DNA of 6,538 nucleotides from CAZNTZ01 sp964576135 (GCA_964576135.1 CAZNTZ010000030.1:1-6538); one strand, 5' to 3'; positions 1 through 4,974 are shown, numbered from the stretch's first letter. Notes: generated by a model not told the origin, from the sequence alone. Program-made: numbers and translations.

Positions 1-1
1 T

Positions 2-718
2 GAACTTTGTAACCATCCATCACTTGATGCATTTGTTGTTGTTACGGGTGGAGAATTACGTGCCGGCGGTGGTTTAAGAACACTATTTGAAGATGCACCA
101 AATATGGCAGCGGTTGCATGTTATCTTGATAATGAAATGTCTTTGGGTAAGATTATTCACGACATATTATTTGGTCAAGGTATTACAAGAATAGATCCAG
201 ATGCAATGCAATATATGTTTGCACATCTTGGCTCTGATCGTGGAATTACAAAATCATTTTTGAATAAACTTGCGATTTATGTTGATGATACAAAGCATGT
301 TGATTTGGATGCAGTTGAAAAATGTTTGCCTGACACAGGTGCCGCATCAACTGATGATTTTCTATTTTCCCTTACTGCGGGTCATATTTCACAAACGATG
401 ATTGCACTCGACAGATTATTTTTTGATAATACAGATTCAAACATGCTTGTTCGAATGTTAGACGGGCATTTCAAAAAATTACTAAATGCAGTTGTTGCCG
501 GTCAAATGCCAAAAGTTTTTTGGAAATCAGCCGAGAAGTTTAATATAGCAGTTCGTATTTGGCCAGAATCTGAAATTATTGGTGTTATGTCTCGCTTGAA
601 CGAACTTGAATCGCAACTTCGTACAACAGGCATGCCTGGTGAAATATTACTTCGTGATTTTGCTTTAAAATTATCTGTGCGTGCCGCCAAATTCGCAATC
701 AAGAAAAAGGGGATGTAA
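2..718 (+). CDS. holA: DNA polymerase III subunit delta, C-terminal part (5' end outside window)
   Basis: The frame is open from base 2 and ends at TAA 716-718, giving 238 residues of a protein whose family is usually about 340 long, so roughly the first third is missing. Delta is the clamp-loader subunit that opens the beta sliding clamp, acting in the cytoplasm at the replication fork. The visible part starts in the RecA-like domain (VVVTGGELRAGGGLRTLFE, followed by AACY), which matches the family pattern of a hydrophobic strand, a Leu-rich charged turn and a conserved Cys-Tyr. It then continues through the helical lid (DPDAMQYMFAHLGSDRG) and the C-terminal collar domain (FLFSLTAGHISQTMIALDRLF, then LVRMLDGHFKKLL, then TTGMPGEILLRDFALKLS). 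No start can be assigned; the Met at 104 is internal. The map start codon begins at the very next base, so the two genes are probably co-transcribed. Identification rests on motif pattern, not on a search. Confidence 0.85.
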   Translation, partial: ELCNHPSLDAFVVVTGGELRAGGGLRTLFEDAPNMAAVACYLDNEMSLGKIIHDILFGQGITRIDPDAMQYMFAHLGSDRGITKSFLNKLAIYVDDTKHVDLDAVEKCLPDTGAASTDDFLFSLTAGHISQTMIALDRLFFDNTDSNMLVRMLDGHFKKLLNAVVAGQMPKVFWKSAEKFNIAVRIWPESEIIGVMSRLNELESQLRTTGMPGEILLRDFALKLSVRAAKFAIKKKGM

Positions 719-1479
719 ATGCTGCCATCAGTATACGCACCTAAGGATTTCAAAAGACTGCGTGCAGTCGGTGATATTGTTGCGCGTTGTTTTGAACATC
801 TGGAGCAATATGTTCGTGCTGGTATTTCAACCGGTGAAATTGATCGTATTGCAAATGCTTTTCTGGTCGCAAATGGTGCAAGATCTTCGGATTTTGGATA
901 CATGGGTTTTCCAAAGCATATTACAACCAGCCGTAATGATGTTATTGTTCATGGTATACCACGTGATGATGAAATTTTAAAAGATGGCGATATTATCAAT
1001 ATTGATTTGACGGCCGAGTATAAAGGGTTTCATGGCGATGCTTCGCGTATGTATTTGGTTGGTGATGTTTCTGCCCGTCATAAAAAATTAGTTTCTGTTT
1101 GCGAAGATGCTTTGAATTCTGCAATTGCTGTTTGTGGACCTGGTGTTGCACTTTCAGAAATTGGTCGAATAATCGAAGAAATTGTAAACCCGCATGGTTT
1201 TACAATATCGCATGATTTTGTTGGCCATGGAATTGGTAAAGTAATGCATGACGAACCGCAAATTTATCATTGGTATGATAAAAAATATGACAAAGTAAAA
1301 ATGGTTCCTGGTTTTGTATTTACCATTGAACCGATGATTTGTGAAAAATCTGCTTTGATGAAATTAGATGATGATGGTTGGACGGCTCGGACGGTTGATG
1401 GTGGTTGGTCTGCACAATGGGAACATACGATTGGTATAACCGAAGATGGTGCAGAAATATTCACAGAAATAAAAAAACA
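719..1479 (+). CDS. map: type I methionine aminopeptidase (3' end lost in assembly gap)
   Basis: Removes the initiator methionine from nascent proteins at the ribosome; a two-metal hydrolase with the pita-bread fold. All residues expected for metal binding and catalysis are visible at nearly the E. coli numbering: His78 (VHGIP), Asp96 (NIDLT), Asp107 (HGDAS), His170 (GHGIG), His177, Glu204 (TIEPM) and Glu235 (WEHTI). It has no N-terminal extension, so it is a bacterial type Ia enzyme. ATG 719 follows the holA stop directly, with AAGGGG about 5 bases upstream inside the holA end. The readable part is 253 residues; E. coli MAP is 264, so the stop should lie at or just inside the gap at 1480. 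Odd: two cysteines next to the active site in E. coli (Cys70, Cys78) appear as Thr and Val here. The open frame across the Ns into radC is not evidence of a fusion. Confidence 0.95.
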
Positions 1480-1509
1480 NNNNNNNNNNNNNNNNNNNNN
1501 NNNNNNNNN
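1480..1509. other. assembly gap (30 N) at the map-radC junction
   Basis: Thirty consecutive unknown bases. The gap hides the map stop codon and the radC start codon. Its true length is unknown, and the fact that the two genes stay in one frame across it has no meaning. It directly follows an A7 homopolymer (1471-1477), which may have contributed to the break. Confidence 0.98.
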
Positions 1510-2179
1510 CGATACTGATTATAAATCGGGACATCGGACGCGTTTGCGTGACAAGTTTTTGCAAAATAAACTTGTTGATTATGAATTGCTTGAATTACTT
1601 TTGACCTATGCTTTACCGCGTATTGATGTGAAACCGTTGGTAAAAAAATTACTGTCGGAATTTGGTGGTATCCACGGTGTGCTGACTGCACCAATTGAAA
1701 ATCTGACAAAGACACCAGGAATAAAATTACAAACTGCTATTTTAATTAAAACGGTTTATGAAATAACGTTACTTGATTATAAAAACTATCTTGATGAAAC
1801 CCCAGTATTTAGAGATTACAAGCGTTTAGAAGATTATTGTAAATTATTGGTTGGGCAAAAGAATGTCGAAGAATTCTATGTTTTATATCTGGATGGAAAT
1901 CATCGTTTAATTTCTGATGATGTTCATTCAAGTGGCACAATTGATTGGGCGGCTGTATACCCGCGCGAGATTGCAAAGCGTGCTTTGTCATTAAATTCTG
2001 TGTCTGTAATTTTATTACACAATCATCCAACAGGCCAGGGCACTTTTTCAACTGATGACATAAAAATTACCGAAGAAATCAAAAGTGTCTTAGGGGCACT
2101 TGGGATAACAGTTTTTGATCATTTATTGATTGCTGGTGGATTGATGTTTTCTGCAAAAAATATGTTTTTAATAAAATAA
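1510..2179 (+). CDS. radC: RadC family (UPF0758) JAB/MPN-domain protein (start hidden in gap)
   Basis: Readable from codon 1511 as 222 residues to TAA 2177-2179; the family is usually about 220-230 long, so only a few N-terminal residues are missing. The N-terminal helix-hairpin-helix-like part shows SGHRTRLRDKFL and DYELLELLLTYALPRIDVKPL, then the FGG and TPGI turns. The C-terminal JAMM metalloprotease-like domain has the complete HxHx7SxxD motif: HNHPTGQGTFSTDD, with His170, His172, Ser180 and Asp183 in readable numbering. An upstream Glu at 120-121 precedes FYVLYLD, and PREIAKRAL stands before the motif. The metal site therefore looks intact. The molecular function of RadC is unsettled; the old link to DNA repair in E. 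coli was later attributed to another gene. It follows map on the same strand and converges on zapA with only two bases between stop codons. Confidence 0.9.
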
Positions 2180-2181
2180 TT

Positions 2182-2460
2182 TTAATTATTATCAATTTTT
2201 TTTCGAATTTGACGAATTTTGATTAAGATTTCTTCAAGAGCTGTTTCGTCAATGCATTTTGGGCGTGATTTAATTTCATCTGCCAAAACAATACACAAAG
2301 TAGCAAGTAAAGATGATTCTGGTAATGGGCCAATTTTATCCAGAATTTCACGTGCACGGCTGTCGAGCATTTTACCAAGTTCAATCAGTCGCGATTCCTG
2401 TCCGTTTTCGCAACCCATTTGGTAATTTTTATTTACAATTGGTATAGAAACTACACTCAT
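2182..2460 (-). CDS. zapA: cell division protein ZapA
   Basis: A 92-residue protein matching the ZapA family: an N-terminal beta region (SVVSIPIVNKNYQMGC), then the ENGQESRLIELGKMLDSR signature leading into helix 1, then a long C-terminal helix (about residues 50-90) ending in a basic stretch (KIRQIRKK). ZapA binds FtsZ in the cytoplasm and bundles protofilaments, stabilising the Z-ring; the globular N-terminal part contacts FtsZ and the C-terminal helix forms the dimer and tetramer coiled coil. It is a little shorter than the 109-residue E. coli protein. Its ATG overlaps the TGA of the upstream gene (ATGA, 2460-2457), implying translational coupling. Its stop lies two bases from the radC stop on the other strand. 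ZapA is a short, weakly conserved family, but the Cys/Glu-rich helix-1 signature is typical. Confidence 0.85.
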   Translation of the reverse strand: MSVVSIPIVNKNYQMGCENGQESRLIELGKMLDSRAREILDKIGPLPESSLLATLCIVLADEIKSRPKCIDETALEEILIKIRQIRKKIDNN

Positions 2461-2681
2461 TTATTATCCGGATTTTTTAATTTGTTCAAAATACCCAAAG
2501 ATTTTTCAATAAATTCTGCACTGCGCGCATTTTTTAAACGCAAATCGGCAAGCTGTTGTGCAAGAATAGATACCTCAAGATCTGTTTGACGTCCAGCAGC
2601 ATCTGCCCGAGCGCGTAATTTTGCAGCAGATTCAGCCATAACGTCCAGTTCTGTGAAGATTTTATCTAATACATCAGACAT
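2457..2681 (-). CDS. small coiled-coil protein overlapping zapA, candidate ZauP
   Basis: A 74-residue, mostly helical, charged protein with only Gly30, Gly63 and Pro71 as likely helix breakers and heptad-like Leu/Ile/Ala spacing from about 5 to 68 (IFTELDVMAESAAKLRARAD, then LEVSILAQQLADLRLK). No signal peptide or membrane segment is visible. It ends in TGA overlapping the zapA ATG by four bases, so the two are translated together. In Caulobacter crescentus a coiled-coil protein encoded directly upstream of zapA, ZauP, partners with ZapA to focus the Z-ring. Size, coiled-coil character and position fit that role. I assign by context and fold only, not by recognisable sequence identity; a DUF4164-like small coiled-coil protein is the alternative label. 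ATG 2681 has no Shine-Dalgarno sequence and sits about 7 bases after a strong -10 element, so its message may be leaderless. Met15 is a later alternative start. Confidence 0.6.
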   Translation of the reverse strand: MSDVLDKIFTELDVMAESAAKLRARADAAGRQTDLEVSILAQQLADLRLKNARSAEFIEKSLGILNKLKNPDNK

Positions 2682-2687
2682 ACTGAT

Positions 2688-2716
2688 ATGATAGAATAAT
2701 TTTTGTATGCGTTCAA
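2688..2716 (-). promoter_or_regulatory. sigma70-type promoter for the coiled-coil gene and zapA
   Basis: On the minus strand TTGAAC (2716-2711) and TATCAT (2693-2688) are separated by exactly 17 bases. Transcription would start at about 2681, on or next to the A of the ATG, leaving essentially no leader. This is a strong match in sequence and spacing; the start point itself is inferred. Confidence 0.65.
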
Positions 2717-2726
2717 GAGAATTTTA

Positions 2727-2735
2727 TGATATAAT
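2727..2735 (+). promoter_or_regulatory. extended -10 promoter for the 2764-4262 operon
   Basis: TGATATAAT at 2727-2735 is a perfect TATAAT with the extended TGn. I see no good -35 at 17 bases upstream (2707-2712 is poor), which is common for extended -10 promoters. Transcription would begin near 2742, giving a leader of about 22 bases with a G-rich ribosome site (GGGGGA, 2754-2759) five bases or fewer before ATG 2764. Its -35 zone overlaps the -35 of the opposing zapA-side promoter. Confidence 0.6.
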
Positions 2736-2763
2736 CAAAAACATTATTTGGGCGGGGGATTAA

Positions 2764-3672
2764 ATGAAGAGCAAAATCGTTTATATTTCGGGCGGAGATG
2801 TATTTAGCCCATCAGAAATTCGCAAAGGTTTAGAAGAAATTCGTGAAATCCTGGGTCTTGGCAGTGATGTCGTGATTTTTGGCATTTCAGTAGAGCCAGA
2901 GTTGGAGTTAGCCAAGAGCGAAGCTGTAGTTGAACAATATGAACCAGTATCAGAAATTGAAATGCAAATAATAAAACCAGATACAATTGAAGAAAAAATT
3001 GAAATTCTGGAACCTGTTGCCGCAGTTGTAAATGACGAAGTTTTTACCGAAGATGAAGAAATATCCAAAGAAATTATTGAAACAGAAATGCCAAAGGCGG
3101 CGGATACCGTGGCTGATGTTGATAATATTCCAGCCCCGACACCTGCACCAATTTTATCGGTAATTGGCATTGTTACCCCAGAGGTCGAGCAAACAATAGA
3201 ACCAGAAGAAGAAGTTTTTTCTGAACCTGAATCACAAATTATGATAAGTGAAACAGTCGTTGTAAGCAGTTCTGTCGATTTTGATGATGATATTTTTGAT
3301 GGTGCACCAGCACAAAAGAAAACGCTGGAACAAATTTTTGATGGTTTGGAATCATTAAAAGAAGAACGTCGTGACCCATTATCTGCAGTTGGTCCGTCCG
3401 TTTCCGCGCCTGCCGCGGTAATTGATACCGAAGATTTTGATTCGACTTTATCAAAAATGGCCGAAGAATTTGTAAATACACAATCTAATATTAAATCAGA
3501 AATTGCTGATACATCTGTTAAGAGTGGTAAAATTGGCAAATTAAAAAACGTTTTGCCTTTTAAAAAGGCGAAAAAAGAAGAAACATCATTGATGGGCGAT
3601 TTGTTCGGTTGGGCAGGAATTGCTGCAAATGATGATGATTTTCCAACCGGTGGTTTATTCGGAACAAAATAA
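2764..3672 (+). CDS. acidic, largely disordered protein of unknown function
   Basis: 302 residues; I do not recognise the family. Residues 1-43 look folded, with a strand-helix-strand pattern: KIVYISGG, an amphipathic helix over SEIRKGLEEIREIL, then DVVIFGISV. Residues 44 to about 250 are strongly acidic, rich in Glu, Asp, Pro, Val and Ile, and low in complexity, with a Pro/Ala hinge at 122-130 (IPAPTPAPI). Two likely short helices follow at 186-203 and 223-245. A basic patch at 253-271 (SGKIGKLKNVLPFKKAKK) precedes a conserved-looking tail at 275-302 (LMGDLFGWAGIAAND, then GGLFGTK). A short motif of the form [D/Q/G][I/L]F[D/G] recurs at 176, 190, 279 and 297. There is no signal peptide or membrane segment, so it is probably cytoplasmic. 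It is first in an operon, 14 bases before a membrane-protein gene. The basic patch next to a hydrophobic tail could bind membrane, nucleic acid or its neighbour; this is conjecture. Codon usage looks like that of its neighbours. Confidence 0.8.
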   Translation: MKSKIVYISGGDVFSPSEIRKGLEEIREILGLGSDVVIFGISVEPELELAKSEAVVEQYEPVSEIEMQIIKPDTIEEKIEILEPVAAVVNDEVFTEDEEISKEIIETEMPKAADTVADVDNIPAPTPAPILSVIGIVTPEVEQTIEPEEEVFSEPESQIMISETVVVSSSVDFDDDIFDGAPAQKKTLEQIFDGLESLKEERRDPLSAVGPSVSAPAAVIDTEDFDSTLSKMAEEFVNTQSNIKSEIADTSVKSGKIGKLKNVLPFKKAKKEETSLMGDLFGWAGIAANDDDFPTGGLFGTK

Positions 3673-3686
3673 AGGCATAGCTGATT

Positions 3687-4262
3687 ATGCCATTGCATCA
3701 GATATTAAATCTTCTTAAAAATTCTGGATTTCACATTCGTGGGGTTGATACTACAACTATTTGGCTTGAAGATCCTTCATGTATTATGCGATCGTTGACA
3801 GATTTTATCCATTATGCATGGATTGCGATTTATGTAATTACGGGGGTTCTGTTATTTGGTTGGGCAGTTTCAATGATTCGCGGCGCAAAAAATAATATTT
3901 TTATAAATATAAGAAATTTAACAATAGTTTTTGGAACGTTGGCCGGTGTTGGTGCAATTGTGAATTCTGTGTTTGGTGAAGATTTATTTGCCAAAGGTTG
4001 TCGCGAAATTGGTGTGCCATTGGCAGAGGTTCAGCGCGCATTGGCAGATTATAAGTTAAAAACACGCGGCGCTGACGATTTATATGAAGAATTTAATATT
4101 TATGATTCAGCATCTGGTCAGGAATATGACCAAGGTGTTTCAGAAGTTTCATCTGATATGGATGCCCAAACACCTGGTGGTGATGTAATGTTGCCACCAG
4201 AACGTGCAATGGTCCCGGGTCCTGGTAATCCAGAACAATTAAATGGTATAGAGGTAAAATAA
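3687..4262 (+). CDS. two-pass membrane protein of unknown function
   Basis: 191 residues. There is no cleavable signal peptide; an N-terminal soluble part of about 43 residues (with DTTTIWLEDPSC) is followed by a first membrane helix at about 44-63 (YAWIAIYVITGVLLFGWAV), a short basic loop (MIRGAKNNIFINIRN) and a second helix at about 78-96 (LTIVFGTLAGVGAIVNSVF). The C-terminal 95 residues are soluble, acidic and then Pro/Gly-rich (LPPERAMVPGPGNPEQ). The basic loop predicts that the loop is cytoplasmic and both ends face the periplasm. Cys32 and Cys105 would then lie on the same outer face, about a dozen residues from each helix, and could pair. The helix-basic loop-helix layout recalls VirB2/TrbC-type pilin precursors, but the long C-terminal tail, the absence of a signal peptide and of other secretion genes make that weak. 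AAAGG at 3671-3675 is the likely ribosome site. It follows the acidic-protein gene by 14 bases, so the two should be co-expressed; a hairpin terminator follows it. Confidence 0.8.
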   Translation: MPLHQILNLLKNSGFHIRGVDTTTIWLEDPSCIMRSLTDFIHYAWIAIYVITGVLLFGWAVSMIRGAKNNIFINIRNLTIVFGTLAGVGAIVNSVFGEDLFAKGCREIGVPLAEVQRALADYKLKTRGADDLYEEFNIYDSASGQEYDQGVSEVSSDMDAQTPGGDVMLPPERAMVPGPGNPEQLNGIEVK

Positions 4263-4293
4263 AAAATACACCGAAGTGGTGTATTTTAATTTT
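4263..4293. terminator. bidirectional hairpin terminator after the unknown operon
   Basis: AAAATACACC (4263-4272) pairs perfectly with GGTGTATTTT (4278-4287) around a five-base loop (GAAGT). Rightwards it is followed by AATTTT and would end the 2764-4262 operon. Leftwards it is followed by a better T tract (TTTTTTATTTT on the minus strand) and would stop transcripts coming from the tRNA-Leu side. It starts right after the stop codon. Confidence 0.8.
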
Positions 4294-4310
4294 GGTGGCC
4301 TTGGTCGGAA
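4283..4310. repeat. direct repeat copy 1: tRNA-Leu 3' end plus flank
   Basis: A 28-base stretch identical to 4451-4478. Read on the minus strand it contains the last bases of the T loop, the 3' T-stem strand, the 3' acceptor strand, the discriminator A, CCA, and the ten bases that follow the tRNA gene. Identity stops at 4311, inside the T loop. The rest of a tRNA is not present in intact form here. It could be an attachment-site scar, a remnant of a duplicated tRNA gene, or the product of gene conversion. Confidence 0.9.
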
Positions 4311-4340
4311 GGGTGCTCGGCGTTGCCGCCTGCGCTTCCG
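4306..4340. repeat. nested GC-rich hairpin
   Basis: CGGAAG (4306-4311) pairs with CTTCCG (4335-4340), and inside it CGGC (4318-4321) pairs with GCCG (4325-4328) around GTT. A symmetrical six-by-six internal loop separates the stems. The base content is sharply more GC-rich than the surrounding DNA. Confidence 0.5.
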
Positions 4341-4347
4341 CTCGTAA

Positions 4348-4380
4348 TGGATTTTATTGCGCTCTGCTTTATAAAATCCA
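4348..4380. repeat. ten-base-arm inverted repeat
   Basis: TGGATTTTAT (4348-4357) and ATAAAATCCA (4371-4380) are perfect reverse complements around a 13-base spacer. No T tract follows on either strand, so it does not look like a terminator. It could be a small palindromic mobile element or an RNA stem. Confidence 0.75.
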
Positions 4381-4431
4381 ACTTGCACTCGAACCGCGAT
4401 TCAATTCCGAAATCTAAATCAACCAAAACAA

Positions 4432-4455
4432 AAAATGCCCGATGTGGGGCATTTT
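4432..4455 (-). terminator. intrinsic terminator of tRNA-Leu
   Basis: AAAATGCCC (4432-4440) pairs with GGGCATTTT (4447-4455), loop GATGTG. In the tRNA direction the stem is followed by TTTTTTGTTTT-type sequence, a good T tract. It lies five bases past the encoded CCA. Confidence 0.85.
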
Positions 4456-4478
4456 AATTTTGGTGGCCTTGGTCGGAA
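4451..4478. repeat. direct repeat copy 2: 3' end of the intact tRNA-Leu
   Basis: Identical over 28 bases to 4283-4310, offset by exactly 168. This copy is part of the intact tRNA gene (T loop to CCA) plus its ten-base flank. Confidence 0.9.
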
Positions 4479-4545
4479 TCGAACCGACACTCCTTGCGGA
4501 ACTTGATTTTGAGTCAAGCGCGTCTACCAATTCCGCCACAAGGCC
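4461..4545 (-). tRNA. tRNA-Leu(CAA)
   Basis: 85 bases including an encoded CCA (complement of 4461-4463). Acceptor GGCCTTG (4545-4539) pairs with CAAGGCC (4471-4465); discriminator A. The D-arm is GCGGAATTGGTAGACGC. The anticodon stem CTTGA/TCAAG encloses loop CTCAAAA, with anticodon CAA reading UUG. A 13-base variable arm (TTCCGCAAGGAGT) marks a class II tRNA, as expected for leucine. T stem GTCGG/CCGAC encloses TTCGATT. All arms pair without mismatch. It lies 41 bases downstream of rpmB on the same strand, with no clear T-tailed terminator between, so co-transcription with rpmB is plausible. Confidence 0.97.
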
Positions 4546-4550
4546 AATTT

Positions 4551-4588
4551 TTCCCATCACTTTAATGGGAATCCCAAATTAAGGGATT
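4551..4588 (-). other. two adjoining hairpins between rpmB and tRNA-Leu
   Basis: On the minus strand AATCCC/GGGATT (4588-4583 with 4575-4570) is followed at once by TTCCCAT/ATGGGAA (4571-4565 with 4557-4551); the first overlaps the rpmB stop codon. They share two bases and so may be alternatives. Neither is followed by a T run in the gene direction. I read them as a possible processing or 3'-end protecting structure rather than a strong terminator. Confidence 0.4.
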
Positions 4589-4946
4589 ATTTCTTTGCGG
4601 TCTTTTTTACCAATCTTGCGGATTTGTTTGGCTTTCTCGCTGGCTTTTTTTCAGGAGCTGCGGCTTTGCCTGTCTTTTTAAGAATCGCTTTTTTGATTTC
4701 AGCCATTTCTGGGGAAAGGCGTGAAATTGGTTTGGCTGTGACATAGTTATCAAGCCCACCATGTTTGACCAAAGTGCGCAGACCAGATGTTGACAGACGC
4801 AGTGAATATTCTTTACCTAAAATTTCACTTTTGAATTTCAAAGTCTGCAAATTTGGCAGAAAAGTGCGTTTTGTGCGGCGATGTGAATGTGAAACATTCA
4901 TCCCGACTTGTGTTTTTTTGCCTGTAACTTGGCACAATCTTGGCAT
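4587..4946 (-). CDS. rpmB: 50S ribosomal protein L28 with a long basic C-terminal tail
   Basis: 119 residues. The N-terminal half is unmistakable L28: MPRLCQVTGKKTQVGMNVSH, then RRTKRTFLPNLQ, then LRLSTSGLRTLVKHGGLDNY. It is a structural protein of the large ribosomal subunit. E. coli L28 is 78 residues and alphaproteobacterial ones are usually near 100; this one adds a Lys/Ala/Pro-rich tail from about 90 to 119 (AAAPEKKPARKPNKSARLVK), probably flexible and rRNA-binding. Only Cys5 of a possible zinc knuckle is present. The start is fixed by AAGGA seven bases or so upstream (4958-4954) and by the universal N-terminus. There is no rpmG next to it, unlike in enterics; instead tRNA-Leu follows downstream. 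Confidence 0.95.
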   Translation of the reverse strand: MPRLCQVTGKKTQVGMNVSHSHRRTKRTFLPNLQTLKFKSEILGKEYSLRLSTSGLRTLVKHGGLDNYVTAKPISRLSPEMAEIKKAILKKTGKAAAPEKKPARKPNKSARLVKKTAKK

Positions 4947-4974
4947 ATTTATATCCTTTTTGACTGGGGCTTAA

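Larger units (their letters stand above)
4293..4409 (-). pseudogene. possible decayed tRNA-Leu copy interrupted by a palindrome
   Basis: On the minus strand this stretch begins with CGGAATTG (4409-4402), the same eight bases as the D-arm of the intact tRNA-Leu, followed by AATCGCG against GTAGACGCG in the gene. It ends with the exact T-loop to CCA segment (4310-4293). The matching stretch is 75 bases in the gene and 117 here, and 33 of the 42 extra bases are a self-contained palindrome (4348-4380). The middle does not fold as a tRNA and the 5' acceptor strand is not recognisable. The eight-base match could be chance; only the 3' end is secure. Confidence 0.3.

Noticed and set aside
719..2179. 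A genuine MAP-RadC fusion protein
   Set aside because: The only link is a run of Ns of arbitrary length, and each part matches the full length of its own family.
2175..2203. AT-only palindrome and T8 tract between radC and zapA as a terminator
   Set aside because: The stem is entirely A/T with a two-base loop and would be too weak; the T run lies inside the zapA coding sequence.
2781..3698. 305-residue open frame antisense to the acidic-protein gene
   Set aside because: It is almost the same length as the sense gene, Ser/Thr-rich in the way expected from the reverse complement of Glu/Asp/Ile codons, has no ribosome site, and the sense strand has promoter, ribosome site and operon context.
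3687..4262. VirB2/TrbC-type pilin of a type IV secretion system
   Set aside because: The two-helix layout fits, but there is no signal peptide, the C-terminal tail is far too long, and no other secretion gene is in the window.
4347..4457. 36-residue open frame starting MDFIALCF between the two terminators
   Set aside because: No ribosome site or promoter; it runs through the palindrome and ends inside the tRNA terminator, so the open frame is most likely incidental.
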